This document shows, piece after piece, positions 1-7,947 of a stretch of 41,643 bases of DNA. Location of the stretch: positions 1 to 41,643 of the forward strand of contig CALVIZ010000007.1 in assembly GCA_944331865.1 (NCBI GenBank). Direction: 5' to 3'. This DNA is from an uncultured Bacilli bacterium. Its GTDB lineage: Bacteria > Bacillota_I > Bacilli_A > RF39 > UBA660. Every line of letters starts with the position of its first letter. The stretch's first letter is position 1. The notes under the pieces are model-generated. The model was not told the origin of the DNA, did not search any database, and saw nothing but the letters and a program-made list of their open reading frames with translations. Made by a program: the position numbers and the translations under genes.

Positions 1-1134
1 TCCATAATCACTTACATACATTAATCCTATTTTCATACTATCTGTTGTACTACTTGATGAACTTCCTACTTCTACATCATAATATTGTTTTGCTGTGTAT
101 GATGAACTATCATCCATTGGCATTCCCCCTACTTTCCATGTATGTGTTGCTATTTTATTTTGCCATGTACTACTTAGTGTATTGTAATATGTTGTATTTA
201 ATGTATTTTTTATATCTGATGAGCTCCAAGTATTATCGCCTAATTTATTAGTAGTATCCCATGAATAACTTCCATAACTTATTGCTTTAATGAGTTTTAC
301 TTCTGAACCAAATACTCCTATTATTCGGTATAAATTGTCTTCTGGACATGGGTTTTCATCACTTCCAAAACATACATAGTTATTTGGGTCTGCTCCACCA
401 TATCGATAACTATTGTCTTCTGCGCTATTTGCTAGACTACTTGTATGATAATACATACTAGACATTTCTTGACCTGCTTCATTGTAATAATTTTTTATAC
501 ATGTTGCTAGATTTGTTCCATTGCTACATACATCTGCTAAGTATAATTCATTTATTGTTTCTGCGCTTATTGTATATACACTTGAATCTGCTCCACTTGA
601 ATCTTTTACATATACTTTTATTGTATATGTTGTTCCTTTATTTAGTCCACTAAATGTATAGGTATTACTTGTACTACTTGTGTAATTTTCATTATTTATG
701 GAATAGTAATATGTTGCTACATTATTTGTTCCTCCACTTGCTGATACACTTACACTTATTGAAGAAGTTGTTGTACCAGTTACTGTTACACTATTTACTA
801 TAGGATCTATATATTTATCAAAATAGACATAACATTTATCTGATTTGTTTGTTTTTAAAGTTATGGTTTTTAATTCATCATTCCAAATTAATTTGCCACC
901 ATTTTCACAATTACTTAAAACATCATTAAATATATAGCCAGTCTCTGGCCATGTACTAGTTGAAGATTTTTGATAAGACCCATCATCTTGTTCTAACATT
1001 AAAGTTAAAAAACCATTATTATTTACTTTTGTTTCAGTATCTTCTATTTCTTCTTTTGTTTTAGGTACACAAATATAAATTACTACTGATAATATTATTA
1101 GAACACTAAACATTACTACATACTTCTTTTTCAT
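1..1134 (-). CDS. Membrane-anchored surface protein with FN3 domain and CX7C ectodomain (partial, copy 1)
   Basis: The C-terminus runs off the left edge; 378 codons are visible. I read the frame by hand from the ATG at 1134 and found no stop. It begins MKKKYVVMFSVL with one N-terminal membrane segment (about residues 5-22). A short domain with a WPETGYIFND element follows, then CYVYFDKY, then an FN3-like beta domain ending FSGLNKGTTYTIKVYV. The last part is an ectodomain with YRYGGADPNNYVCFGS and a CX7C cysteine pair. It is a paralogue of the gene at 38252-39649, domain for domain, with exact DNA identity over runs of 49 and 62 nt. Family knowledge: such proteins are extracellular and membrane-tethered; the ligand is unknown. 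It is transcribed divergently from the XRE gene at 1246 from a promoter whose spacer is a palindromic operator. An adhesin or antigenic role is inference. Confidence 0.85.
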   Translation of the reverse strand, partial: MKKKYVVMFSVLIILSVVIYICVPKTKEEIEDTETKVNNNGFLTLMLEQDDGSYQKSSTSTWPETGYIFNDVLSNCENGGKLIWNDELKTITLKTNKSDKCYVYFDKYIDPIVNSVTVTGTTTSSISVSVSASGGTNNVATYYYSINNENYTSSTSNTYTFSGLNKGTTYTIKVYVKDSSGADSSVYTISAETINELYLADVCSNGTNLATCIKNYYNEAGQEMSSMYYHTSSLANSAEDNSYRYGGADPNNYVCFGSDENPCPEDNLYRIIGVFGSEVKLIKAISYGSYSWDTTNKLGDNTWSSSDIKNTLNTTYYNTLSSTWQNKIATHTWKVGGMPMDDSSSYTAKQYYDVEVGSSSSSTTDSMKIGLMYVSDYG

Positions 1135-1145
1135 ATTGCTTCTTT

Positions 1146-1225
1146 GTCTTTTATTCAGACTATTATAAATTAATTATATGTCTTTATTAAAGACAAGTCA
1201 AGTATTTGTTGTCTTTAAATGAGAT
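1146..1225. promoter_or_regulatory. Three putative XRE operators, copy 1
   Basis: Three 15-bp elements of the form GTCT-N7-AGAY lie in the divergent region: GTCTTTTATTCAGAC (1146-1160), GTCTTTATTAAAGAC (1180-1194, a perfect inverted repeat, 17 bp when extended to 1179-1195) and GTCTTTAAATGAGAT (1211-1225). Centres are 34 and 31 bp apart, about three helical turns. The middle one fills the promoter spacer of the surface gene. The third overlaps the GATAAT -10-like box of the XRE gene. The first lies just downstream of the expected start of the surface transcript. Binding by the adjacent XRE protein is inferred from position and symmetry. Confidence 0.7.
1173..1201 (-). promoter_or_regulatory. 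Sigma-A promoter of surface gene copy 1
   Basis: On the minus strand the -35 is TTGACT (1201-1196) and the -10 is TATAAT (1178-1173), separated by exactly 17 bp. The spacer is the palindrome TGTCTTTAATAAAGACA, so a bound repressor would cover the promoter. The start codon at 1134 lies about 40 nt downstream of the -10. Confidence 0.8.
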
Positions 1226-1245
1226 AATTTTTTTGGGTGATAATT

Positions 1246-1482
1246 ATGATAGGTAAAATACTAAAAACAATGCGAAAATCTAATAATTTAAGTCAAGAAC
1301 AAATAAGTAAATTAGTTGGTTATGCTAGAAATACAATATCACAATATGAAACAGAAACTATTCAACCTGATTTCAAAACTATAGAAAAAATTGCTAATGA
1401 ATGTGGCTATGAAATAACTTTTTATAATAAAAAATTAAATAAAACTTTAACTACTAAAAATATAGATCGTGAAGAAATATAA
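1246..1482 (+). CDS. XRE-family HTH regulator, copy 1
   Basis: A 78-residue single-domain DNA-binding protein of the Cro/C1 (HTH_3) type. The HTH spans about residues 15-36 (LSQEQISKLVGYARNTISQY), followed by helices with TIEKIANECGY and a short tail ending REEI. The ATG at 1246 is preferred over the in-frame GTG at 1237 because the GGTGAT ribosome site at 1236-1241 would overlap that GTG; the paralogue at 39760 starts equivalently. By hand count about 58 of 78 residues match that paralogue. It probably represses both itself and the divergent surface gene through the three operators between them (inference). A hairpin terminator overlaps its stop codon. Confidence 0.9.
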   Translation: MIGKILKTMRKSNNLSQEQISKLVGYARNTISQYETETIQPDFKTIEKIANECGYEITFYNKKLNKTLTTKNIDREEI

Positions 1483-1512
1483 GTAAATTAATACACATTT
1501 ACTTTTTATTTT
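1481..1512 (+). terminator. Rho-independent terminator after XRE copy 1
   Basis: AAGTAAAT (1481-1488) and ATTTACTT (1497-1504) form a perfect 8-bp stem with an 8-nt loop, followed by TTTATTTT. It overlaps the XRE stop codon. Confidence 0.7.
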
Positions 1513-1539
1513 GCATATATATTATTAGGTGATTAAACT

Positions 1540-1824
1540 ATGTTTGGACCAAATATGACTAATACTTTAACTTTAACAAGAATTCTCGGAGGTATTTCTA
1601 AAGGTTTAGGTATACTTAATCAGGCAATTCCATTATATAAAGAAATTAAACCTATGATTGGTAGTGCTAGAAAAGTTATGTCTGTTTTACAAGATTTAAA
1701 AATACCAAATAATATTGTAAATGAAACTAAAACTACTAATAATAATTATAATAAAAAAACAATTGATGCTGATGCCAAAGAAAAACAGATTGGCTCACAA
1801 TCTGCTCCGGTATTTTTTCAATAA
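1540..1824 (+). CDS. Small YqfQ (VrrA)-like protein
   Basis: 94 residues, with no signal peptide or clear membrane segment. The N-terminus is followed by a glycine-rich stretch (LGGISKGLGILNQ) and a segment IPLYKEIKPMIGSARKVM that resembles the conserved core of the YqfQ/VrrA family, known near rpoD and trmK in Bacillus-type genomes. The C-terminal third is Asn/Lys-rich and low-complexity. GGTGAT precedes the ATG by 7 nt. It converges on trmK and overlaps its 3' end by 30 bp. Function is unknown in the family; the assignment rests on motif resemblance and neighbourhood, so it is tentative. Confidence 0.6.
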   Translation: MFGPNMTNTLTLTRILGGISKGLGILNQAIPLYKEIKPMIGSARKVMSVLQDLKIPNNIVNETKTTNNNYNKKTIDADAKEKQIGSQSAPVFFQ

Positions 1825-2415
1825 TTTAAGATATTTTAAATATTCTTTATTTTGAGTTTTTTCAATTAATATACTATATTTTTCTATTAAATAATCAAAA
1901 TATTCTTTATTATTGTGTTTTCCTAATATTAATTCTTCTTCAGTTAATTCTTCATTATAATTTATATAATACATTATTATATAATATTTTTTATTATCTA
2001 AAATTACATATTCTTTTTCTAATTTATAATTTATTTTATTTAAATATTTTCTAACTAAATAATGGTCATTGTTGCTTTCAATAATTATTTTTTTTGGCAA
2101 TATTTGATTATTTAATATGTTAATAATAGTATGAGCTCCCATACCAGATATAATAGCAACATCATAATTTTCTTTGATATCTTTAAATCCATCACTTAAT
2201 ATTAGTTTTATATTATTTTCTAAATTATATTTTTTTAAACTATTATATGCATTTTCTAATGCTTTTTTAGAAATATCTGTTGCTGTTATATCATGTGTAA
2301 TATTATTTAGATATAAATATATAGGTACATATGCATGATCTGTACCTATATCAATTACTTTTTCATTTTTATTTACTAAATTTGCAATAGTTTGCATTCT
2401 TTTAGTTAATTTCAT
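1795..2415 (-). CDS. trmK: tRNA (adenine22-N1)-methyltransferase TrmK
   Basis: Class I SAM-dependent methyltransferase that makes m1A22 in bacterial tRNAs. The SAM-binding motif [13 protein letters not shown] is at residues 22-34, the acidic motif [13 protein letters not shown] at about 44-56, and the family signature ISGMGAHTI at 89-97. At 206 residues it is somewhat shorter than typical TrmK (about 230-240), with a reduced C-terminal helical part. Its ATG overlaps the rpoD stop in ATGA, so the two are translationally coupled in the dnaG-rpoD-trmK operon, the order also seen in Bacillus. Confidence 0.93.
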   Translation of the reverse strand: MKLTKRMQTIANLVNKNEKVIDIGTDHAYVPIYLYLNNITHDITATDISKKALENAYNSLKKYNLENNIKLILSDGFKDIKENYDVAIISGMGAHTIINILNNQILPKKIIIESNNDHYLVRKYLNKINYKLEKEYVILDNKKYYIIMYYINYNEELTEEELILGKHNNKEYFDYLIEKYSILIEKTQNKEYLKYLKLLKKYRSRL

Positions 2416-3518
2416 TCTTCTAGAAAATCCTTTAATTTTTTAGCTCTTGATGGATGTCTTAATTTTCTTAATGCTTTTGCTTCAATTTGTCTTATTCTTT
2501 CTCTTGTGACATTAAATTTTTTGCCAACTTCTTCAAGTGTATGACAAGTACCATCAATTAAGCCAAAACGAAGTTCTAATACTTCTTGTTCTCTAGCTTG
2601 AAGTGACATTAATACTTCTTTGATTTCTTCTTTTAATATTTCATTTTCAGTGTATTCTTCTGGAGATAAACTTGATTCGTCTTTAAGAAAATCACCTAGA
2701 TGTGAATCTTCTTCTTCTCCAATTGGAGTTTCTAAAGATACTGGTTCTTGACTTATTTTCATTACTTCTCTAACTTTTTCAACAGGTACTTTCATTTTTT
2801 CAGCAATTTCTTCAGCACTAGGTTCTCTATTTAATTCAAGTGTAAGTTGTCTTTGAACTCTAGACATTTTATTAATGGTTTCAACCATATGAACTGGTAC
2901 TCTAATTGTTCTTGCTTGATCTGCTAATGCTCTTGTTATTGCTTGTCTTATCCACCATGTTGCATAAGTTGAAAATTTATAACCTTTGTCATAATCAAAT
3001 TTTTCTACTGCTTTCATTAAACCTATGTTTCCTTCTTGAATTAAATCAAGAAATAATAACCCACGGCCAACATATCTTTTAGCAATACTTACTACTAAAC
3101 GAAGATTAGATTCTGCAAGTATTCTTTTGGCTTCTTCATCCCCTTCAGCTACTCTTTGAGAAATTTCCATTTCTTCTGTACCTGATAAAAGTGAGATTCG
3201 CCCTATTTCTTTTAAATACATTCTAACAGGATCATTAATGTTCATGTCTTTAGTTATATCTTCATCATCTAGTATTATTTCTTCTGTTTCTTCTTTTGGT
3301 TTTACGCGAGCTTCTCCAGTTGATGTATCTATATCTTGTTCTGTTACTACAGATATATTATTTTCAACTAATTTGTTATATAAATTATCTAAATCATCAC
3401 TATCTACTTCTAATCCTTTTAATTCTAATGCTAGTTCTTCAAATGTAATAAAACCTTTTTCTTTGCCTTTTTCAATTAAACTTTTTTCTCTTTCTTCTAA
3501 TGTTTTAATCTCATTCAT
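2412..3518 (-). CDS. rpoD: Primary RNA polymerase sigma factor (sigma-70/SigA)
   Basis: Housekeeping sigma factor, 368 residues, the Bacillus SigA size. A short region 1.1 lies at about 15-55, region 1.2 at about 93-122 ([13 protein letters not shown]), region 2 follows with [35 protein letters not shown] and the -10-reading helix [13 protein letters not shown], then region 3. Region 4 has VLELRFGL and the -35-reading [23 protein letters not shown]. The intact regions 2.4 and 4.2 agree with the TTGACA/TATAAT promoters seen in this window. It sits 3 nt downstream of dnaG and overlaps trmK. Confidence 0.98.
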   Translation of the reverse strand: MNEIKTLEEREKSLIEKGKEKGFITFEELALELKGLEVDSDDLDNLYNKLVENNISVVTEQDIDTSTGEARVKPKEETEEIILDDEDITKDMNINDPVRMYLKEIGRISLLSGTEEMEISQRVAEGDEEAKRILAESNLRLVVSIAKRYVGRGLLFLDLIQEGNIGLMKAVEKFDYDKGYKFSTYATWWIRQAITRALADQARTIRVPVHMVETINKMSRVQRQLTLELNREPSAEEIAEKMKVPVEKVREVMKISQEPVSLETPIGEEEDSHLGDFLKDESSLSPEEYTENEILKEEIKEVLMSLQAREQEVLELRFGLIDGTCHTLEEVGKKFNVTRERIRQIEAKALRKLRHPSRAKKLKDFLEE

Positions 3519-3521
3519 AAC

Positions 3522-5249
3522 TTACACTTCCTTTTTAATTTCTGTTAATCTAGTCATTAACTCTACCTTTTTATTAATATCTAATTCATTTTTAATTTCT
3601 ACTTTTAATTTTTCTATCTCGTCTTCCTTTAATATTTTTAAAACTACTTCAATACAATTATTGAATTCTTCAATACTATCTTTAGTATTTTCATTTTCAC
3701 CTAATATATTATCTATAAACTCACTTAATTCTTCATTATTTAATATATAAGTTAAAAAATCAGCAATATTTATATAATTTTTACTATTATAATATATTAT
3801 TTCACTTGCTACTTCCCTTTCTTTCTTTTCTTTAAAATATCCTAATCTATTTTTATATATTGTTATATATTTATTGTCAAGCATCATCATATATAAAATT
3901 TTACTTACTGCTTTTTGATATTTACTTATTTTTGGTTTTCTTTCTTCTTTTTTATCTTCTTTTTGTTTAATTTGTTTAATATCAATATTTTGTTTTAATA
4001 TTTTCTCATCAATTTGATATTCCTTGCTTATTTTAGATATAATTAACTCTTTTGTCAAGTCATCTTCGTTATTTATGCTTAAAATTATACTATTTATATA
4101 TTTTTTTAAATCATTTATATTATTTAAATCTAATCCGTTCTTTAAACTTTCTAATAAGAAATCAATATAATTATTCGCATGATTTATATTATCTATTAAA
4201 GCATTTACTCCTTTAGTTTCTATATATTCATCTGGATCTTTTGCATCTTTTAATCTAACTACTAAAACTTCTATACCATTTTTTCTAAGTAGTTCACCAT
4301 TTTTAAATGTGGCATTTAATCCTGCAGAATCATTATCAAGCATAAGTATTATTGGAACATTTAATTTTTTTAGAATAATTATTTGTTCTTTTGATAATGC
4401 AACTCCCATTAATGCTATTACATTTTTAATTCCTTTAGCACTTAGTTTAATGGCATCCATATTTCCTTCGACTAATATGGCTTGTTTCTTTTCTCTTATA
4501 TAGTTTCTAGCATTATGAAAATTAAATAAAATATTTCCTTTTTTAAATATAATTGTTTCTTTTGTATTAATATATTTTGCTATGTCTTTTTCATTATGAT
4601 ATATTCTTCCTGTAAAACCAACTATTTGCCCTTTTATATCTTCAATAGGAATTATTATTCGGTTTTGAAATGTATCAAATACATCTAAATTATATTTGTT
4701 TACAAGACCTAATTTATCTAATTCATCTAATGAATAATTCTTTTTATTTAATATATTATATAAATCACTTGGTTTATCAGTAGCTAAGCCAATGTTAAAT
4801 TCTTTAATTATTTCACTAGTAATTCCCCTTTTATCTAAATATTTTCTTGCTTCTAATCCTTCTTTAGAATTTATATTATTCATGTAGTATTTAGCAGCAA
4901 AATTCATTATTTCATATTCTTTTTTATATTTGCTTTCTACTACATCATCATAATTACTTTTTAGATTATATCCTATTTTTTTGGCAACTATTTTTATTGC
5001 TTCTGGAAATGATACATTTTCATATTTCATAACAAAAGAAAATACATTACCACCAGTTTTACAAGTAAAACAATTAAATATTTGTCTTTCCTTAGATACT
5101 ACTAAACTTGGTGTGTGATCATCATGAAAAGGACATATTGCTACATAATTACGTCCTTTTTGTTTTAATTCTAAATAATCTCCAATAATTTCAACAATAT
5201 CAGCATTACTTCTTATTGTATTTATTTCTTCTTCATTTATATAAGCCAT
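3522..5249 (-). CDS. dnaG: DNA primase DnaG
   Basis: Synthesises RNA primers at the replication fork. The CHC2 zinc ribbon uses C39, H42, C60 and C63 (ICPFHDDHTPSL, then CFTC). The TOPRIM catalytic core shows ILVEGNMDAIKL and LMLDNDSAG, the acidic metal-binding motifs. The C-terminal third is a Lys/Glu-rich helical region corresponding to the helicase-interacting domain. At 575 residues it is near the usual 580-600. AAGGGG lies upstream of the ATG, and a good sigma-A promoter lies at 5312-5340. First gene of dnaG-rpoD-trmK. Confidence 0.98.
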   Translation of the reverse strand: MAYINEEEINTIRSNADIVEIIGDYLELKQKGRNYVAICPFHDDHTPSLVVSKERQIFNCFTCKTGGNVFSFVMKYENVSFPEAIKIVAKKIGYNLKSNYDDVVESKYKKEYEIMNFAAKYYMNNINSKEGLEARKYLDKRGITSEIIKEFNIGLATDKPSDLYNILNKKNYSLDELDKLGLVNKYNLDVFDTFQNRIIIPIEDIKGQIVGFTGRIYHNEKDIAKYINTKETIIFKKGNILFNFHNARNYIREKKQAILVEGNMDAIKLSAKGIKNVIALMGVALSKEQIIILKKLNVPIILMLDNDSAGLNATFKNGELLRKNGIEVLVVRLKDAKDPDEYIETKGVNALIDNINHANNYIDFLLESLKNGLDLNNINDLKKYINSIILSINNEDDLTKELIISKISKEYQIDEKILKQNIDIKQIKQKEDKKEERKPKISKYQKAVSKILYMMMLDNKYITIYKNRLGYFKEKKEREVASEIIYYNSKNYINIADFLTYILNNEELSEFIDNILGENENTKDSIEEFNNCIEVVLKILKEDEIEKLKVEIKNELDINKKVELMTRLTEIKKEV

Positions 5250-5311
5250 TATCTTTCCCCTTATTAATTGCTAGTACCCAATAAGTGGATATAAAATTAA
5301 AAATCGTTATT

Positions 5312-5340
5312 ATTTTATCACTTTTATAATATTATTTCAA
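5312..5340 (-). promoter_or_regulatory. Promoter of dnaG-rpoD-trmK
   Basis: Minus strand: -35 TTGAAA (5340-5335), 17-bp spacer, -10 TAAAAT (5317-5312), 63 nt before the dnaG start. Confidence 0.6.
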
Positions 5341-5369
5341 TATTTTTCTCATATTTTTATTCAATTGGT

Positions 5370-7046
5370 TTAATATTTGTTTCTATCTCTTTTTTTATTT
5401 TTAATATCAAAAATTATTTCGTTATAATCTTTATTATCTTTTATACTTTCTTTAAAGGTAATATCTTTTACATCAAAAATAATATCATTTGCTTTTTTTT
5501 CTTGTAATACAGTTGTTGGATCTAATAATGTTTTCATTATTATTAATAAAATGATATCCATTATTTGATTATTATTTATTAATTGAACTATATTTGGTAT
5601 TAATGATAGTCGATGTAGACTCTCAATATACCATAATATATATTCCAAAATTTTTCTATTAATTTCTTTTGGGTCTTTTTTTTGTAAGTCATTAAATGTT
5701 TCAATAATTTTTTGTTTTAATAAATCTCTTTTTTCATTTATTAATATCATATTTTTTAGTTTGATAATATTTCCTAATACAGTCATATAAAGTTGTCCAT
5801 TATTAAAATTGTTGTTTACATAATTATAAAAATCAGTAATTTCAGGATTATTTATTTTTTTTACTTGCTTTTCTAATTCATCAATTTCTTTTTTATATTC
5901 AAATCCTTCAGCAAAAATTTTGATAATTTTGTTATGCATTTTACTAAATTCATCTTTTATACTTGGGTTATTTGTATTCTTTACAAATTGTTCTTTTAAT
6001 TCTTTGTTGTTCAATATATATTTATATGTATTTGCTTTAATTTCTTCAATTTCTAGTTTTGCATAATTATATCCATTATAGTATTTATACTTTTCTGTTT
6101 CTTCTTCAATTTTATTTTTTAAAATTATTTCTATATCGTACTTATCTTTAATTTTAAGTAATTGTTCATAAAATTCATCTAAATTACAGTAATAATTTAA
6201 GTTGTATAAGTCACATTCTTTAATGTTAAAATCAAGTTTAAATTTAATTTTTAGTTGTAAATATAAACTTTTTATTGTATTTACAATAAAACTATATTCA
6301 TTATTTATATCATTAATTGAAACCCAATTTAGATTGTTAAAATGAGAAATCATTTCAATTATTTCTTGATAATAATCATGATAATATTCATTGTCTTTTT
6401 GAGGTATATATTTTTTTAATGATTCGCATTTTTCTTTATAATATTTTTCTAAAACTTTTCTTTGTTTTTTAGCTTCTAATAATTTTTCATAGATTTCATC
6501 AAAACTTAAATTTAAAATATTAATTGTAAATTTATTTGGAATATTATTTAACCTACAAAACAAATCGATAAAATCCTTTATTATATTTAAAATGTTTTCT
6601 TTAGCAGACATAAAAGCATTGGTGATGCTTATTATATCACATGTTGGAGATGTTTTTGAAAATATGTTTATAAATTTTTTAATAATTTTAATATATGATG
6701 CGTAAGGTTCTTCGTTTAATAATTCAAAATATTTTACAGGTAAATATTTTTCTAAATCTTTTTTCATCATTGCTATATATGCAGCATTATTTATTTTATT
6801 TTGTGATTGATTTTCTTTTTTATTATTATAGCTAGAATATTTACCATTTCTTTCTTTTAGTTGTTTTACTAGTGTATCATATGCTAGATTAATCTTTTTC
6901 ATCATTTCTTCAGCATAACTTTTATCTTTTATTGAAGTAGTGTCAGGATGATACTGTTTTGCTTTTTGTCGATAAGCATTTTTTAAAGTGATTTCATCAA
7001 AACCTTCTTCAACTCCCAATAAATTTAGTGCTTCATAATAATTCAT
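5370..7046 (-). CDS. J-domain (DnaJ-like) protein with long helical region
   Basis: 558 residues. The first about 65 residues are a complete J-domain: YYEALNLLGV, the KNAYRQKAKQYHPD helix with the HPD motif that stimulates DnaK ATPase, and the INLAYDTL helix IV. The rest has no glycine/phenylalanine region, zinc repeats or client-binding domain; it is Asn/Lys/Ile-rich and predicted largely helical. It is therefore a class III (DnaJC-type) co-chaperone with an unknown specific target, not DnaJ itself. Strong AAGGGGG site upstream; a promoter-like element lies at 7072-7103. Confidence 0.85.
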   Translation of the reverse strand: MNYYEALNLLGVEEGFDEITLKNAYRQKAKQYHPDTTSIKDKSYAEEMMKKINLAYDTLVKQLKERNGKYSSYNNKKENQSQNKINNAAYIAMMKKDLEKYLPVKYFELLNEEPYASYIKIIKKFINIFSKTSPTCDIISITNAFMSAKENILNIIKDFIDLFCRLNNIPNKFTINILNLSFDEIYEKLLEAKKQRKVLEKYYKEKCESLKKYIPQKDNEYYHDYYQEIIEMISHFNNLNWVSINDINNEYSFIVNTIKSLYLQLKIKFKLDFNIKECDLYNLNYYCNLDEFYEQLLKIKDKYDIEIILKNKIEEETEKYKYYNGYNYAKLEIEEIKANTYKYILNNKELKEQFVKNTNNPSIKDEFSKMHNKIIKIFAEGFEYKKEIDELEKQVKKINNPEITDFYNYVNNNFNNGQLYMTVLGNIIKLKNMILINEKRDLLKQKIIETFNDLQKKDPKEINRKILEYILWYIESLHRLSLIPNIVQLINNNQIMDIILLIIMKTLLDPTTVLQEKKANDIIFDVKDITFKESIKDNKDYNEIIFDIKNKKRDRNKY

Positions 7047-7071
7047 TATTATGCCCCCTTTTTTGATGCTT

Positions 7072-7103
7072 ATTATACTAGCATGCTTACTTTAATTTGT
7101 CAA
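7072..7103 (-). promoter_or_regulatory. Promoter of the J-domain gene
   Basis: Minus strand: consensus -35 TTGACA (7103-7098), 17-bp spacer, -10 TAGTAT (7080-7075) with an upstream TGC as in extended -10 promoters. A TATAAT also lies 3 bp further on (7077-7072). The element overlaps the 3' end of the rnfD-like gene. Confidence 0.5.
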
Positions 7104-7947
7104 TTTTTCTTATTAAATTATAAATTATGCTTATTAATAATATGGATATTATTGATCCACAATAAATATCTATATATTGTGTAAATATTGCTGATAATAA
7201 TCCTATTATTATTCCATATATTATTTTTTTGTTTCTTTTAATAGGGGTACTTAACATATCTGGTGCTATAAGTATCAATGATAATATGGCATTGCCATTT
7301 AATATATTAACTATATTAAAGTTATTTAATAATCCTATTAATAATATAAAACTTATAATACTACTAAGAGTTATTTCTTTTTTATATATTGTAAATATAC
7401 TAAAATATATAATTAATAATAAACCAATTATAATACTACTACTAGCAATACCTGCAGTGTTTCTACCAAAAAGCAAATCTAAAAATGAAAATGAATAACT
7501 TTTTGTCGCTTCTGCTAAATTCAAATAATTATAGTTTTTAAATATTATTAAAAATAATAAAATAAATAATATCATAAATGTTGTATTATTATATTTTAAT
7601 ACTTTTGATAAATAATGATTTAATATTAATCCTATAAATAAAGTTATTGTATAAATCAATATATTAACTGATGGTGGCATAAATAAAGGTATTATTAAAA
7701 TATTTAATACTTCTAAATTTAACTTAATTTTCTTTTTAAATATTAAACAATAAATAGTATATATTATTAAACTAATAATTAATAAATATAATATTTTAAA
7801 AATTTCTAAAAAATTAATTAAATTCAAATTGTATAATAAAATACCATTTTTATATATTCCATACATTATCAATGGAATTAATCCATAAATATACCTTAAA
7901 ATGTATTTATCTATTGTAATTTTAGAATTAATATATATTCTATTCAT
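7087..7947 (-). CDS. RnfD-like membrane protein (NQR2/RnfD/RnfE family)
   Basis: 286 residues, about eight to ten membrane segments, almost no soluble part. The C-terminal half resembles RnfD: FLDLLFGRNTAGIASSSIII matches the W..G...GS.GE.S..ALLLG region, and LILIAPDMLSTPIKRNKK matches the FFMATDPVTSP..NKGK loop. In Rnf complexes this subunit carries covalent FMN on Thr in a (S/D)GAT motif. Here only AEATKS is present near the expected place, without the glycine, so flavinylation is uncertain. The ATG at 7947 is chosen over 7956 because AAAGG would abut the latter. It overlaps the RnfC-like gene by 8 bp. No rnfG, rnfE, rnfA or rnfB is adjacent. Confidence 0.7.
   Translation of the reverse strand: MNRIYINSKITIDKYILRYIYGLIPLIMYGIYKNGILLYNLNLINFLEIFKILYLLIISLIIYTIYCLIFKKKIKLNLEVLNILIIPLFMPPSVNILIYTITLFIGLILNHYLSKVLKYNNTTFMILFILLFLIIFKNYNYLNLAEATKSYSFSFLDLLFGRNTAGIASSSIIIGLLLIIYFSIFTIYKKEITLSSIISFILLIGLLNNFNIVNILNGNAILSLILIAPDMLSTPIKRNKKIIYGIIIGLLSAIFTQYIDIYCGSIISILLISIIYNLIRKIDKLK

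Noticed and set aside
3238-3750. A 170-residue open frame on the plus strand opposite rpoD/dnaG
   Set aside because: Serine/phenylalanine-rich antisense frame of two unmistakable genes, no ribosome site and no protein signature.
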